Notes: a model not told the origin generated them from the sequence alone. Positions 1-9,582 are shown, counted from the first letter of the stretch. The stretch: 64,000 nt of DNA from Streptomyces bungoensis (GCF_001514215.1 NZ_KQ948854.1:228444-292443); one strand, 5' to 3'. Numbers and translations are program-made.

Positions 1-176
1 AAGCTGTACATGCACACTTCGCCCAACATGAACGACCAGTGGTCGGGGAAGATCTTGCGCATGTTGGACTTGGCCAGGGAGTAGATCCCGAGCCGGCCGT
101 CGGCCCAGTCGGCGACGCGCTCGCCGGCCGGTGCCTTCCCGCGCGAGCGGGACTGTTCGTCGGGTGCAGTACTCAT
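1..176 (-). CDS. qcrB: Cytochrome bc1 (menaquinol-cytochrome c reductase) cytochrome b subunit, N-terminal part only
   Basis: Only the first 58 codons lie in the window; the gene continues past position 1. The fragment begins MSTAPDEQSRSRG and contains YSLAKSNMRKIFPDHWSFML, the cytosolic N-terminus typical of actinobacterial QcrB before its first membrane helix. Its ATG overlaps the qcrA stop (ATGA at 173-176), so the two are translationally coupled. QcrB carries the two b hemes and the quinol sites of the bcc-aa3 supercomplex. Identification rests on this short N-terminus plus its position after qcrC-qcrA, which is a conserved actinobacterial order. Confidence 0.93.
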   Translation of the reverse strand, partial: MSTAPDEQSRSRGKAPAGERVADWADGRLGIYSLAKSNMRKIFPDHWSFMLGEVCMYS

Positions 177-1231
177 CCGCGCTCCCAGAATGCAGGACCG
201 ACGGGCTCCTCGAAGTCGCCGAGCGCCTGGAGGTAACCCTCGTCGTTCACGCCGATCCGCAGCTGCGGCAGGGCGTGACCGGCGGGGCCGAAGATCACTC
301 GGGCACCGTCGGAGAGGTCGAAGGTGGACTGGTGGCACGGGCACAGCACGTGGTGCGTCTGCTGCTCGTACAGGGAGATCGGGCAGCCGACGTGGGTGCA
401 GATCTTCGAGTAGGCGACGATGCCCTCGTGCGACCAGTCGAGCTCGCGCTTGTCCTTGATGTTGCCCGGCTGCAGCCGGACGATCATCAGCGCCGCCTTG
501 GCGATCTCGGTCTGGAACTCCTCACTGGTCTCCTCCAGGCCCTCGGGCTTGGCGAAGGTGAGCGAACCGACCTGGACGTCCTCGGGACGCAGCGGCTGGT
601 TCGTGTTCATGTTGACCAGCAGCTTGCCCTTGGCCCACAGCGTGTGGCGGAGCTTGGAGTGGGGCAGCGGGCCGAGGTCGCGCAGCAGCATGACGCCGGA
701 GAGCGGCACCAGGGTGAGCGCGCCGAGCATGGTGTTGCGGATCAGCTTGCGGCGGCCGAGCGCCGACTCCTTGGCGCCCTGGCGGAAGTCCGCGTGGACC
801 TTCGCCCGGACCTCCGGGGGAGCCTCGATCGGGTGCCGCTCGTCGGCGACCTCGACGTCGGACATCAGGGTGCGGGCCCAGTGGACCGCGCCCGCGCCGA
901 TGCAGAACAGCGCCACACCGAGGGTCAGGCCCAGCGCGAAGTTCAGCGCGCTGATGTGACCGATCGGGAAGACGAAGATCGCCCGGTCGTGCGGGATGGT
1001 CACGTACGAGACGATGAAGCCGAGGGTGGCCAGCATCGACACCGTGAACAGCAGGGCGACCGCGCGCTCGGACCGCTTGGCGGCCCGCTCGTCGATGTCC
1101 TGGATGCGGTGCTCGTGGGGCGGCAGCCCCGGGTCGGCGAACGGGTTCTCCTCGTCCGCGACGCCCACGGCGCCGTGCGCGTGGTCCTGCTCTGCGGGCA
1201 GGTTCTCTTCTGGAATGTCTTGGCTACTCAT
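173..1231 (-). CDS. qcrA: Rieske iron-sulfur subunit of the cytochrome bcc complex
   Basis: 352 aa. The C-terminal third holds the Rieske [2Fe-2S] ligands CTHVGC (about residues 278-283) and CPCHQS (about 297-302). The N-terminal half has three hydrophobic segments (around 55-75, 85-115 and 165-185), the actinobacterial form with three membrane spans instead of one. It moves electrons from menaquinol at QcrB to the diheme cytochrome QcrC. The ATG overlaps the qcrC stop by ATGA and its own stop overlaps the qcrB start, so qcrC-qcrA-qcrB is tightly coupled. All expected residues are present. Confidence 0.97.
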   Translation of the reverse strand: MSSQDIPEENLPAEQDHAHGAVGVADEENPFADPGLPPHEHRIQDIDERAAKRSERAVALLFTVSMLATLGFIVSYVTIPHDRAIFVFPIGHISALNFALGLTLGVALFCIGAGAVHWARTLMSDVEVADERHPIEAPPEVRAKVHADFRQGAKESALGRRKLIRNTMLGALTLVPLSGVMLLRDLGPLPHSKLRHTLWAKGKLLVNMNTNQPLRPEDVQVGSLTFAKPEGLEETSEEFQTEIAKAALMIVRLQPGNIKDKRELDWSHEGIVAYSKICTHVGCPISLYEQQTHHVLCPCHQSTFDLSDGARVIFGPAGHALPQLRIGVNDEGYLQALGDFEEPVGPAFWERG

Positions 1232-2040
1232 GACTTCTTGGCCTTTGCGGTCCGAGCGGCGACCCAGACGGCGACCACGATCAGCGCGCCGAGGCCGAAG
1301 ATCCAGGCGAACAGACCCTCACTGACCGGCCCGAGACCGCCCAGCTCCAGACCGCCGGGGTTCACCGTCTTGTCGCTGTCGACCTCGTTCAGGTACGCGA
1401 TGATGTCCTTCTTGTTCTTCTCCGACAGCGTGGTGTCGGGGAAGGAGGGCATGTTCTGCGGGCCGGTCTGCATGGCCTCGTAGATGTGCTTGGGAGCGAC
1501 GCCCTCGAGGCTCGGCGCGAACTTGCCCTTGGTGAGGGCACCGCCCTTGCCGGTGAAGTTGTGGCACTGAGCGCAGTTGGTGCGGAACAGTTCGCCGCCC
1601 TTGGCGGCGTCCGCGCCTTCCGGCCCGTACTGCTGCTTCGTCGGCACGCTCGGGCCGGCGCCCAGGGAGGCGACGTAGGCGGCGAGCTTGTCGATCTGGT
1701 CCTGCGTGTACACGGGCTTCTTGCGCGGGACCTGGGCGCCCTGCGAGGTGGCGGCGGGCATACGGCCGGTGCCGACCTGGAAGTCGACGGCCGCGGCGCC
1801 GACGCCGACGAGGCTCGGGCCGTCGGAGGAGCCCTGGCCACCGGTGCCGTGGCAGCTGGCGCAGCCGACCTCGTAGAGCTTCTTGCCCTCCTTGATGGTG
1901 AGGGACTGGGAGGTTTCATCGGCCTGCGCCTTGCCCGCGGGCGCGAACGCGGCGTACAGCCCCCCAGTGGCCGCCAGCGCGAGGAGTAGGACGACGACCG
2001 CCGCCAGCGGATGGCGTCGTCGTGCGGAGAGCTTTTTCAC
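1228..2040 (-). CDS. qcrC: Diheme cytochrome c subunit of the bcc-aa3 supercomplex
   Basis: 270 aa with two CXXCH heme sites: CASCH at residues 60-64 and CAQCH at 156-160. A signal-anchor helix follows the basic N-terminus (residues 12-35) and a second hydrophobic helix lies near the C-terminus (about 240-262), so the heme domains face the outside and are held at both ends. In actinobacteria the second heme replaces a soluble cytochrome c and hands electrons directly to the CuA site of CtaC. The start is GTG at 2040, 62 nt after the ctaE stop. Confidence 0.97.
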   Translation of the reverse strand: MKKLSARRRHPLAAVVVLLLALAATGGLYAAFAPAGKAQADETSQSLTIKEGKKLYEVGCASCHGTGGQGSSDGPSLVGVGAAAVDFQVGTGRMPAATSQGAQVPRKKPVYTQDQIDKLAAYVASLGAGPSVPTKQQYGPEGADAAKGGELFRTNCAQCHNFTGKGGALTKGKFAPSLEGVAPKHIYEAMQTGPQNMPSFPDTTLSEKNKKDIIAYLNEVDSDKTVNPGGLELGGLGPVSEGLFAWIFGLGALIVVAVWVAARTAKAKKS

Positions 2041-2102
2041 GGATTACCCCGGTGTCAGGATCTTCTGCGTCGGTGCTTCTGGATGTGCGGGAGCGGTCCC
2101 GG

Positions 2103-2714
2103 CTACTTGATCAGGTAGATCGTGGCGAAGAGGCCGATCCAGACGACATCGACGAAGTGCCAGTAGTAGGACACGACGATGGCCGCGGTCGCCTGCTCGT
2201 GGGTGAATCTCTTCGCCGCGTAGGTGCGCCCGAGGACCAGCAGGAAGGCGATGAGACCGCCCGTCACGTGCAGGCCGTGGAAGCCGGTGGTCAGGTAGAA
2301 CACCGAGCCGTACGGGTCGGAGGACAGGGAGATCCCGTCCTTCTTCACCAGCTCCGTGTACTCGTAGATCTGACCGCCGATGAAGATCGCGCCCATGATG
2401 AAGGTGAGGATGAACCAGCCACGGAGCTTCTTCACGTCCCCGCGCTCGGCCGCGAACACGCCGAGCTGACAGGTCAGCGAGGAGAGCACCAGGATCGTGG
2501 TGTTGGTCGCGGAGAAGGGCACATTGAGCGCGTGCGCCATCTCCTTCCAGTGCGCCGGTCCGGTCACCGACCGGAGGGTGAAGTACATCGCGAAGAGGGC
2601 CGCGAAGAACATCAGCTCGGAACTCAGCCAGATGATGGTTCCGACGCTGGTGAGGTTCGGCCGGTTGACCGACGGGTGCGCGTGCCCGGTTTCTACTGTC
2701 GTTGCTGTCGCCAC
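2103..2714 (-). CDS. ctaE: Cytochrome c oxidase subunit III
   Basis: 203 aa from the GTG at 2714 ([20 protein letters not shown]). It has about five membrane helices and the subunit III signature region [11 protein letters not shown] followed by a C-terminal [15 protein letters not shown] helix. Subunit III stabilises the aa3 oxidase core and has no metal. The frame stays open upstream, but the GTG is preferred because it sits 6 nt after a CATAAT -10-like box with no ribosome binding site, the pattern of a leaderless message. It heads ctaE-qcrC-qcrA-qcrB, coupling oxidase and bc1 expression. A longer product starting a few codons upstream cannot be excluded. Confidence 0.94.
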   Translation of the reverse strand: MATATTVETGHAHPSVNRPNLTSVGTIIWLSSELMFFAALFAMYFTLRSVTGPAHWKEMAHALNVPFSATNTTILVLSSLTCQLGVFAAERGDVKKLRGWFILTFIMGAIFIGGQIYEYTELVKKDGISLSSDPYGSVFYLTTGFHGLHVTGGLIAFLLVLGRTYAAKRFTHEQATAAIVVSYYWHFVDVVWIGLFATIYLIK

Positions 2715-2715
2715 G

Positions 2716-2750
2716 CCGACATTATGTCGGTCGCTTATCCCGCCCTCACT
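2716..2750 (-). promoter_or_regulatory. Candidate ctaE promoter with embedded 15-bp palindrome
   Basis: On the minus strand the order is GTGAGG (2749-2744), 17 nt, CATAAT (2726-2721), 6 nt, then the GTG of ctaE. The -10 box is inside a perfect 7-1-7 inverted repeat, CCGACAT-T-ATGTCGG, at 2716-2730. The promoter call follows the actinobacterial leaderless pattern; an operator role for the palindrome is inference. Confidence 0.55.
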
Positions 2751-2876
2751 CCGGGGGGTGCCGTTCGGAGTGTTGCTGCCCGTCGAACCGGTGTTGACGT
2801 GGGGTTCGGGGGAGTAACATCCGGCGCGACGGACCAGTCCGTCCTGTCCGTACGACGCTGACGTCTCGGAGGAACA

Positions 2877-3278
2877 ATGCAGCCGACCGCCACGGTGCTG
2901 GTCTACAGCGACGACTCCAACACCCGGGAGCAAGTGCGGCTCGCCGCCGGGCGTCGGCCGGCTCCGGACGTGCCCCTCGTGGAGTTCGTGGAGTGCGCCA
3001 CCCCGGCCGCCGTGCTGCGGGAGCTGGACAGGGGCGGGATCGACGTCTGCGTGCTCGACGGCGAGGCCGTGCCGATGGGAGGCATGGGCCTGTGCCGGCA
3101 GATCAAGGACGAGGTGTTCGGCTGTCCGCCGGTGCTGCTGCTGATGGGGCGCCCGCAGGACGCCTGGCTGGCCACGTGGAGCCGCGCGGACGCGGCCGTG
3201 ACGCTGCCGGTCGACCCGGTGGAGTTCGCCTCCGCACTGGCGTCGCTGCTGCGGCAGAAGAATCTGCTGAGCGCCTAG
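2877..3278 (+). CDS. Stand-alone receiver-like protein, probably degenerate
   Basis: 133 aa with an ATG preceded by GGAGGA. The fold looks like a response-regulator receiver: VLVYSDDS gives the acidic pair D12/D13 and IDVCVLDG places an aspartate at D61. The Ser/Thr switch residue (LLLMGRP) and the conserved Lys before Pro (TLPVDP) are missing, and there is no output domain. It is transcribed divergently from ctaE and converges on the transpeptidase gene. It may be a phosphorylation-independent partner protein; there is no kinase next to it. The function is unknown and the receiver assignment is from pattern only. Confidence 0.8.
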   Translation: MQPTATVLVYSDDSNTREQVRLAAGRRPAPDVPLVEFVECATPAAVLRELDRGGIDVCVLDGEAVPMGGMGLCRQIKDEVFGCPPVLLLMGRPQDAWLATWSRADAAVTLPVDPVEFASALASLLRQKNLLSA

Positions 3279-3281
3279 CAG

Positions 3282-3320
3282 CCCGGGGTACGGGGCCGGG
3301 TGCGGCCCCGTGCCCCCGGG
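3282..3320. terminator. Strong hairpin between convergent genes
   Basis: The arms ACGGGGCC (3290-3297) and GGCCCCGT (3304-3311) form an 8-bp stem extended by GGGG/CCCC and CCC/GGG with one wobble and one bulge. It lies just after the receiver-like gene and just before the 3' end of the transpeptidase gene, so it can serve both. Confidence 0.75.
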
Positions 3321-3325
3321 GCCGG

Positions 3326-4585
3326 TCACAGCGCCGTCGGCTGCAGGCGGGCGGTGTCCTGGGGGGACTGGGCGGGTGAGGTGCCGTTGACCAGGGCGCT
3401 GCCCGTGCGCCACTTGGTCCAGGCGACGTTCCAGTCGCCGAAGCCGTTGCCGAAGGGCTCCATCGGGTCGCCGTTGGAGTTGACGACCTTGACGATGTCA
3501 CCCGGGCGGACGTGGTCGAAGAACCACTCGGCGTTGGACGTGCTCATGCCGGTGCAGCCGTGGCTGACGTTGGCGTAGCCCTGGGAGCCGACGGACCAGG
3601 GGGCGGCGTGGACGTACTCGCCGGACCAGGTGACGCGGGTGGCGTAGTAGACCGGCAGGTCGTAGGAGTCCGAGCTGCCCTCCGCGATGCCGACGGTGGT
3701 GCTGCGCATGCGTACGAAGGACTGCTTCTCCAGGACGACCTTGACGCCGTTGCGGGTGTCGTAGCCGGGCTTGCCCGTGGTGACGGGGATCTGCTTGATC
3801 TGCCGGCCGTTGTCGTAGAAGGTCAGCTGGTGGGTCGCCGCGTCCGTGACCGCCTCGATCCGGTCGCCGATGGTGAGTTTCAGCGCCGGTGACTTCCCGC
3901 CCCAGAGGCGGTCGCCGATCCGGATGCCGTCGAGGTCGCTGTGCACCTGGACGGTGGCGTGCGCGGGCCAGAAGTCCCGGGGGCGATAGTGCAGCTCCTT
4001 GTCGCTCACCCAGTACCAGGAGCCCTGGACGGCGGGCACCGAGTCGACCCTGAGGGCCCGCTCCACGACGGCGCGCTGCGCCTTGTCCCGGACCGGCTGG
4101 TCGAGCTGGGCGGTGACCGGTTGTCCCACGCCGTAGGTGCCCGTGTTGGGCCCGAGGGTGACCTTCAGGCGCTTCTTGCTCGTGGGCTTGCTGGTGGCGA
4201 AGGTGAGCACCTTGCGCCCGGGCGCGCCGTCGCCGTCCTCGGTGCTGACGCGGACCGTGTAGTGGGCGTCGGCGGCCAGCGGGGAGGTGCTGTGCCACCG
4301 GCTGCCGTCGGCGGCCAGTTCGCCCGTCACATAGCGCCCTGTGGCGTCCTGGGCGGTCACGTCGGTGATCCGCCCGTCGTCCGTGAGGGTGACCTCCAGC
4401 GGCTTGTCCGGGTCGACCGGCTTGCCCTCGTCCGTGGGGCCGCTGAAGGAGATCTGGTCCGCCGCGTCGTACGGCTGGGCCGACAGGGGGTCGCCGTCCG
4501 CACCGCAGGCGGACATGCCCGCGCCGAGGACGGTCACCAGCAGGGCGCAGCTGACGACGGTACGGGTCCGCGGAGTGTGGTTCAT
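3326..4585 (-). CDS. L,D-transpeptidase lipoprotein (YkuD family with Ig-like domain)
   Basis: 419 aa. The N-terminus has a lipoprotein signal with lipobox GMSAC near residue 27, so the protein is expected to be lipid-anchored outside the membrane. The YkuD active-site motif HGCTGMST with the nucleophile Cys lies near residue 345, preceded by the actinobacterial Ig-like region (about 140-240). The enzyme forms 3-3 crosslinks in peptidoglycan. It sits alone between the two oxidase gene groups and is bounded by hairpins on both sides. All catalytic residues expected for the family are visible. Confidence 0.93.
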   Translation of the reverse strand: MNHTPRTRTVVSCALLVTVLGAGMSACGADGDPLSAQPYDAADQISFSGPTDEGKPVDPDKPLEVTLTDDGRITDVTAQDATGRYVTGELAADGSRWHSTSPLAADAHYTVRVSTEDGDGAPGRKVLTFATSKPTSKKRLKVTLGPNTGTYGVGQPVTAQLDQPVRDKAQRAVVERALRVDSVPAVQGSWYWVSDKELHYRPRDFWPAHATVQVHSDLDGIRIGDRLWGGKSPALKLTIGDRIEAVTDAATHQLTFYDNGRQIKQIPVTTGKPGYDTRNGVKVVLEKQSFVRMRSTTVGIAEGSSDSYDLPVYYATRVTWSGEYVHAAPWSVGSQGYANVSHGCTGMSTSNAEWFFDHVRPGDIVKVVNSNGDPMEPFGNGFGDWNVAWTKWRTGSALVNGTSPAQSPQDTARLQPTAL

Positions 4586-4660
4586 ACGATCACGCTATGA
4601 GACTGAGAGCTGACCGGCGCGGCACGTAACTCGTACGAGTGACGGACACTGTGGCAACGG

Positions 4661-4700
4661 CAGGAGCCCGGGCCCTCCTGACGGAGGGTCCGGGCTCCTG
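4661..4700. terminator. Perfect GC-rich hairpin after ctaF
   Basis: CAGGAGCCCGG (4661-4671) pairs exactly with CCGGGCTCCTG (4690-4700), extended by a G-T wobble and CCCTC/GAGGG. It lies 33 nt beyond the ctaF stop and is the likely terminator of ctaC-ctaD-ctaF. Confidence 0.85.
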
Positions 4701-4732
4701 GTGCGAGCGGTGCTCGGTCCTGCGGGCGCGTG

Positions 4733-5131
4733 CTACTGGGTGCGGTTCTCACCGTGGTAGTACTCGAACACCCAGCCGAACAGGCCGACGAGGATGATCG
4801 GTGCGGAGAAGTAGAGCAGCCACCAGCCGACCGCGACACCGAGGAAGGCGAGCGCGCCGCCGATGCCGAGGGCGAGCGGCTGCCAGCTGTGCGGGCTGAA
4901 GAAGCCCAGCTCGCCCGCGTCGTCCGCGACGTCGGCCTCCTTGTCGTCCTGCGCACCCGCGTCGACCCGCCGGGCGGTGAAGCCCAGGTAGAAGCCGATC
5001 ATGATGGACAGGCCGAAGGCCAGGAAGAGCGCCGTGGTGCCGGCCGGCTCCTTCGACCACACGCCATACACGATGGCCATGATCAGGAGGAAGAAGCTCA
5101 GCCAGATGAACATCCGGCCCTGGATCTTCAC
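4733..5131 (-). CDS. ctaF: Actinobacterial cytochrome c oxidase subunit IV
   Basis: 132 aa, starting [14 protein letters not shown]. It has four hydrophobic helices in two pairs (about 5-25, 30-50, 85-105, 107-125) separated by an acidic cytosolic loop rich in Asp/Glu. This matches CtaF, a small subunit specific to actinobacterial aa3 oxidases. Its ATG overlaps the ctaD stop (ATGA), which ties its translation to subunit I. Short length and context support the call. Confidence 0.94.
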   Translation of the reverse strand: MKIQGRMFIWLSFFLLIMAIVYGVWSKEPAGTTALFLAFGLSIMIGFYLGFTARRVDAGAQDDKEADVADDAGELGFFSPHSWQPLALGIGGALAFLGVAVGWWLLYFSAPIILVGLFGWVFEYYHGENRTQ

Positions 5132-6858
5132 TTGCCGGCCTCCTTGCTGCCCGCGACGGCGGCGTGACCGGCGTGCTCGAGCTGCTCGAGCGCGGCGATC
5201 TCGGGGTGGTGCAGGTCGAACGCCGGGGATTCACTGCGGATCCGCGGCAGGGTGACGAAGTTGTGCCGCGGCGGCGGGCACGAGGTCGCCCACTCCAGCG
5301 AGCGGCCGTAGCCCCAGGGGTCGTCGACGCCGACCGGCTTGCCGTACTTGGCCGTCTTCCACACGTTGTAGAGGAACGGCAGGATCGACAGGCCCAGCAG
5401 GAACGAGCTGATGGTCGAGATCGTGTTCAGGGCGGTGAAGCCGTCGGCCGCCAGGTAGTCGGCGTACCGGCGCGGCATGCCCTCCACGCCCAGCCAGTGC
5501 TGGATGAGGAAGGTGCCGTGGAAGCCGACGAACAGCGTCCAGAAGGTGATCTTGCCGAGGCGCTCGTCCAGCATCTTGCCGGTCATCTTCGGCCACCAGA
5601 AGTGGAAGCCGGAGAACATCGCGAAGACGACCGTACCGAAGACCACGTAGTGGAAGTGGGCCACCACGAAGTACGAGTCGGACACGTGGAAGTCCATCGG
5701 GGGCGAGGCCAGGATGACGCCGGTCAGACCACCGAACGTGAAGGTGATCAGGAAGCCGACGGCCCAGAGCATCGGGGTCTCGAAGGACAGCGAGCCCTTC
5801 CACATCGTGCCGATCCAGTTGAAGAACTTCACACCGGTCGGGACGGCGATGAGGAACGTCATGAAGGAGAAGAACGGCAGCAGCACACCGCCGGTGACGT
5901 ACATGTGGTGGGCCCACACGGTCACGGACAGGCCGGCGATGGAGATGGTCGCGGCGATCAGGCCCATGTAGCCGAACATCGGCTTGCGGGAGAACACCGG
6001 GATGACTTCGCTGATGATGCCGAAGAACGGCAGGGCGATGATGTACACCTCTGGATGCCCGAAGAACCAGAAGAGGTGTTGCCACAGCAGTGCGCCGCCG
6101 TTGGTGGCGTCGAAGACGTGGGCGCCGAACTTGCGGTCCGCCTCCAGGGCGAACAGCGCGGCGGCCAGGACCGGGAAGGCCAGCAGGACCAGCACGGCGG
6201 TCAGCAGCACGTTCCACACGAAGATCGGCATGCGGAACATGGTCATGCCCGGGGCGCGCATGCAGATGATCGTGGTGATGAAGTTGACCGAGCCGAGGAT
6301 GGTGCCGAAGCCGGAGAAGGCCAGACCCATGATCCACATGTCGGCGCCGATGCCCGGCGAGCGGACCGCGTCCGACAGCGGCGAGTAGGCGAACCAGCCG
6401 AAGTCGGCCGCGCCCTGCGGGGTGACGAAGCCGCCGACCGCGATGAGCGAGCCGAACAGGTAGAGCCAGTAGGCGAACATGTTCAGCCGCGGGAACGCCA
6501 CGTCGGGCGCGCCGATCTGCAGCGGCATGATCCAGTTCGCGAAACCGGCGAACAGCGGCGTCGCGAACATCAGCAGCATGATCGTGCCGTGCATCGTGAA
6601 CGCCTGGTTGAACTGCTCGTTCGACATGATCTGCAGGCCCGGACGGGCCAGCTCGGCGCGCATGAGCAGCGCCATCACGCCGCCGATCAGGAAGAACGCG
6701 AACGACGTCGACAGGTACATCGTGCCGATCGTCTTGTGGTCGGTGGTGGTGAGCCACTTGACCACGACGTTGCCGGGCTGCTTGCGCCTGACCGGCAGCT
6801 CGCTCTCGTACGAGTCACCAGCTGCCGCGGCACCCTGGGGTTCGTTGAGGATGCTCAC
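5128..6858 (-). CDS. ctaD: Cytochrome c oxidase subunit I
   Basis: 576 aa from GTG 6858 ([12 protein letters not shown]). It is a twelve-helix heme-copper oxidase core with [11 protein letters not shown] (CuB His and the cross-linked Tyr), WAHHMYVTG (two CuB His) and [10 protein letters not shown] (heme ligands). It reduces oxygen to water and pumps protons. The start is fixed by a GTGA overlap with the ctaC stop; the open frame extends farther upstream but would run through ctaC. The end overlaps the ctaF start. Confidence 0.97.
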   Translation of the reverse strand: MSILNEPQGAAAAGDSYESELPVRRKQPGNVVVKWLTTTDHKTIGTMYLSTSFAFFLIGGVMALLMRAELARPGLQIMSNEQFNQAFTMHGTIMLLMFATPLFAGFANWIMPLQIGAPDVAFPRLNMFAYWLYLFGSLIAVGGFVTPQGAADFGWFAYSPLSDAVRSPGIGADMWIMGLAFSGFGTILGSVNFITTIICMRAPGMTMFRMPIFVWNVLLTAVLVLLAFPVLAAALFALEADRKFGAHVFDATNGGALLWQHLFWFFGHPEVYIIALPFFGIISEVIPVFSRKPMFGYMGLIAATISIAGLSVTVWAHHMYVTGGVLLPFFSFMTFLIAVPTGVKFFNWIGTMWKGSLSFETPMLWAVGFLITFTFGGLTGVILASPPMDFHVSDSYFVVAHFHYVVFGTVVFAMFSGFHFWWPKMTGKMLDERLGKITFWTLFVGFHGTFLIQHWLGVEGMPRRYADYLAADGFTALNTISTISSFLLGLSILPFLYNVWKTAKYGKPVGVDDPWGYGRSLEWATSCPPPRHNFVTLPRIRSESPAFDLHHPEIAALEQLEHAGHAAVAGSKEAGK

Positions 6859-7817
6859 AGGTTGTTCGTCTCCCGGTTCTTCTCGTGGCTCGTCTGCGCG
6901 ATGCCGGCGGGAATGTAACCGGTCTGCCCCTTCTTCGCGAGGTCCTTGAGGTGCTGCTCGTAGCGGTCCGGGGAGACGACCTTCACGTTGAACAGCATCC
7001 GGGAGTGGTCGACGCCGCACAGCTCGGCGCACTTGCCGAGGAACGTGCCCTCCCGGTTGGGAGTCACCTGGAAGGCGTTCGTGTGGCCCGGGATGACGTC
7101 CTGCTTCATCAGGAACGGCACCACCCAGAAGGAGTGGATGACGTCACGGGAGGTCAGGACGAAGCGGACCGTCTTGCCCTTGGGGAGCCAGAGCGTCGGA
7201 CCGGGGTTGTTGGTCTGCGGGTTCCGCGTGCCCGGGGTACCGACGTCGTAGACGCCACCGGCGTTCGCCGGGAAGGCGTTCTTGAACCGGTCCGGAATGG
7301 CGGACAGGTTCTTGTCGGTCTTGGCGTCACCGGTGACACCGGGGACGTTCTCGATGTAGTTGAAGCCCCAGCTCCACTGGAAGCCGACCACGTTGACCGT
7401 GACGTCGGGCTTCTTGTCGGTGAGGCTGAGCAGCTTCGACTCGTCCCGGGCCGTGAAGTAGAAGAGCACCGAGATGATGATGATCGGGACCACCGTGTAC
7501 AGGGCCTCGATCGGCATGTTGTACCGGGTCTGCGGAGGTACCTCGACCTTGGTGCGGCTGCGCCGGTGGAACATGGCGCTCCACAGGATCAGGCCCCACA
7601 CCAGCACGCCGACGGCGAGCGCGGCAGCCCAGGAGCCCTGCCACAGGGAGAGGATCCGCGGAGCCTCTTCCGTGGTCGGGGTGGGCATGCCAAGGCGGGG
7701 GAAGTCCTTGTATGTGCAACCGGTTGCGGTCGCCAGGACCAGGCCCGCGGTCAGTGCCTGCAGCAGCTTCCGCCGCATCGGGCGCCGCGGCGAGCGGTCG
7801 GAGCCGTTGGGACTCAC
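6855..7817 (-). CDS. ctaC: Cytochrome c oxidase subunit II, lipoprotein with CuA centre
   Basis: 320 aa. A lipoprotein-type signal ends at ATATGC (near residue 34), followed by two membrane helices (about 57-80 and 100-120). The C-terminal cupredoxin domain has the CuA ligands in VIHSFWVVP and [12 protein letters not shown] (C-x3-C-x3-H-x2-M). It accepts electrons from QcrC. First gene of ctaC-ctaD-ctaF. Its upstream region contains a small hairpin (CCCTGC 7882-7887 with GCAGGG 7893-7898). Confidence 0.97.
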   Translation of the reverse strand: MSPNGSDRSPRRPMRRKLLQALTAGLVLATATGCTYKDFPRLGMPTPTTEEAPRILSLWQGSWAAALAVGVLVWGLILWSAMFHRRSRTKVEVPPQTRYNMPIEALYTVVPIIIISVLFYFTARDESKLLSLTDKKPDVTVNVVGFQWSWGFNYIENVPGVTGDAKTDKNLSAIPDRFKNAFPANAGGVYDVGTPGTRNPQTNNPGPTLWLPKGKTVRFVLTSRDVIHSFWVVPFLMKQDVIPGHTNAFQVTPNREGTFLGKCAELCGVDHSRMLFNVKVVSPDRYEQHLKDLAKKGQTGYIPAGIAQTSHEKNRETNNL

Positions 7818-8056
7818 GTAGCGCCTTCCCGAGAGTCTCGCCCGCGCGGTCGGCTGCGGCCTTCTCGCTGGTCGGTCGCCGCCCTGCGTCGGGCAGGGGT
7901 TTGGATGTTTATGCGGACCAAACCCTAGCCGACGCCCTCCGGGGGGTCGCGGGGAGGGGTGCCATACGCGCCGCCGGTCACCCCGAAGAGGTGGGCGGGG
8001 GTGCCCAAGAGCTCGGGTTGTCGCGGTTTGCGGTGCGGGTGCGGGTGCGTCAGGGC

Positions 8057-8085
8057 TGGTCGCGCGGTTCCCCGCGCCCCTTTTT
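8057..8085. repeat. Dispersed GC-rich repeat, copy 1
   Basis: Contains GCGCGGTTCCCCGCGCCCC followed by a T run. Variants recur at 9497-9520, 23134-23160 and 32288-32315, always between genes. The core can pair GCGC with GCGC around the central GTTCCCC. It lies upstream of the desulfurase fusion. Confidence 0.8.
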
Positions 8086-8112
8086 CACTCGTCGGGGTTT
8101 TAACGTTGCCGT

Positions 8113-9489
8113 GTGTCCTACTTCGATGCCGCTTCCGCCGTTCCCCTTCATCCCGTGGCCCGTCAGGCCCTGCTGGCCTCTCTGGACGAGGGGTGGGCCG
8201 ATCCCGCCCGGCTCTACCGCGAGGGGCGCAGGGCCCGCTTGCTGCTCGACGCCGCGCGGGAGGCTGCCGCCGAGGTGGTGGGGTGCCGGGCGGACGAGGT
8301 GGTGTTCGCGCCGTCCGGGACGCGGGCCGTGCACACGGGCGTGGCGGGGGTGTTGGGCGGGCGGCGCCGGGTGGGACGCCACCTGATCGTGTCAGCCGTC
8401 GAACACTCCTCGGTACTCCATTCGGCGGAGGCGCTCGAGGCGGAGGGCGGCGAGGTCACGCGGGTGGCCGTCGACCGGTCCGGGGCGGTGGACCCCTCGG
8501 CCTACGCGGCCGCACTCCGGCGGGACACCGCGCTGGCGTGTCTGCAGTCGGCCAACCACGAGGTGGGGACCGTGCAGCCGGTGGCGGAGGTGGCCGAGGC
8601 GTGCCGGGCCGCCGGGGTGCCGTTGTTCGTGGACGCGGCGCAGTCGCTGGGGTGGGGGCCGGTGGAGGGCGGCTGGTCGCTGCTGGCCGCCAGCGCGCAC
8701 AAGTGGGGCGGCCCTTCGGGGGTGGGCCTGCTCGTGGTGCGCAAGGGCGTCCGGTTCGCGGCGCAGGGCCCCTCGGACGAGCGGGAGTCGGGCCGCGCCC
8801 CCGGGTTCGAGAACCTTCCGGCCATCGTGGCCGCGGTGGCCTCCCTGCGGGCGGTGCGCGCCGAGGCGGACCGGGAGGCGGCGCGGCTGCGGGAACTGAC
8901 GGAGCGGATCCGGGCGCGGGTGCCGCGGCTGGTGCCGGACGTGGAGGTGGTCGGCGATCCGGAGCGGCGCCTGCCGGGGATCGTCACCTTCTCGTGCCTG
9001 TACGCCGACGGGGAGGCGCTGCTCCACGAGCTGGACCGGCAGGGCTTCTCGGTGTCCTCCGGCTCGTCCTGCACGAGCAGCACGCTGACGCCCAGCCATG
9101 TGCTGAAGGCGATGGGGGTGCTGAGCGAGGGCAACGTGCGCGTGTCGCTGCCGGCGGGGGCCGCGGAGGAGGAGGTGGAGCGCTTCCTCGCCGTTCTGCC
9201 GGGCGCGGTGGCCGGGGTGCGGGAGAAGCTGGCGGCCCCGGCTCCGGCAACGGCCGTGCGCGCGGCGGAACTCGTCGTCGACTCCCTCGGCAAGCGGTGC
9301 CCGATCCCCGTCATCGAACTGGCCAAGGTCATCGGGGAGGTCCCGGTGGGCGGCACGATCCGCGTCCTCTCGGACGACGAGGCGGCCCGCCTGGACATCC
9401 CGGCCTGGTGCGAGATGCGCGACCAGGAGTACGTGGGCGAGGAGCCGGCGGAGAAGGGCACCGCGTACCTGGTCCGCCGGACGAGCTGA
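8113..9489 (+). CDS. Cysteine desulfurase fused to a TusA sulfur-carrier domain
   Basis: 458 aa. Residues about 1-375 are a class V PLP aminotransferase fold of the NifS/IscS type: the PLP lysine is in SAHKWGG and the sulfur-accepting Cys is in the loop GSSCTSSTLTPSH. Residues about 385-458 are a TusA-like domain with its CPxP motif (GKRCPIPVIELAK). One chain can therefore take sulfur from cysteine and hold it as a carrier persulfide. The start GTG follows TAACGT by 6 nt with no ribosome binding site, pointing to a leaderless message. It is divergent from ctaC and convergent with the AdoK-like kinase. The final sulfur acceptor is unknown. Confidence 0.92.
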   Translation: MSYFDAASAVPLHPVARQALLASLDEGWADPARLYREGRRARLLLDAAREAAAEVVGCRADEVVFAPSGTRAVHTGVAGVLGGRRRVGRHLIVSAVEHSSVLHSAEALEAEGGEVTRVAVDRSGAVDPSAYAAALRRDTALACLQSANHEVGTVQPVAEVAEACRAAGVPLFVDAAQSLGWGPVEGGWSLLAASAHKWGGPSGVGLLVVRKGVRFAAQGPSDERESGRAPGFENLPAIVAAVASLRAVRAEADREAARLRELTERIRARVPRLVPDVEVVGDPERRLPGIVTFSCLYADGEALLHELDRQGFSVSSGSSCTSSTLTPSHVLKAMGVLSEGNVRVSLPAGAAEEEVERFLAVLPGAVAGVREKLAAPAPATAVRAAELVVDSLGKRCPIPVIELAKVIGEVPVGGTIRVLSDDEAARLDIPAWCEMRDQEYVGEEPAEKGTAYLVRRTS

Positions 9490-9496
9490 CCGACGC

Positions 9497-9520
9497 AGGG
9501 GCGCGGGGAACTGCGCGACC
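9497..9520. repeat. Dispersed GC-rich repeat, copy 2 (inverted)
   Basis: AGGGGCGCGGGGAACTGCGC followed by GACC is the reverse complement of the form at 23134 and 32288. It sits between the convergent desulfurase and kinase genes and may add to termination there. Confidence 0.8.
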
Positions 9521-9582
9521 GGCCGCAGTGCACCCGCGCCCGACGACGGCGCCCGCCAGGCAGACGAACGGTCGCCCCGCCC

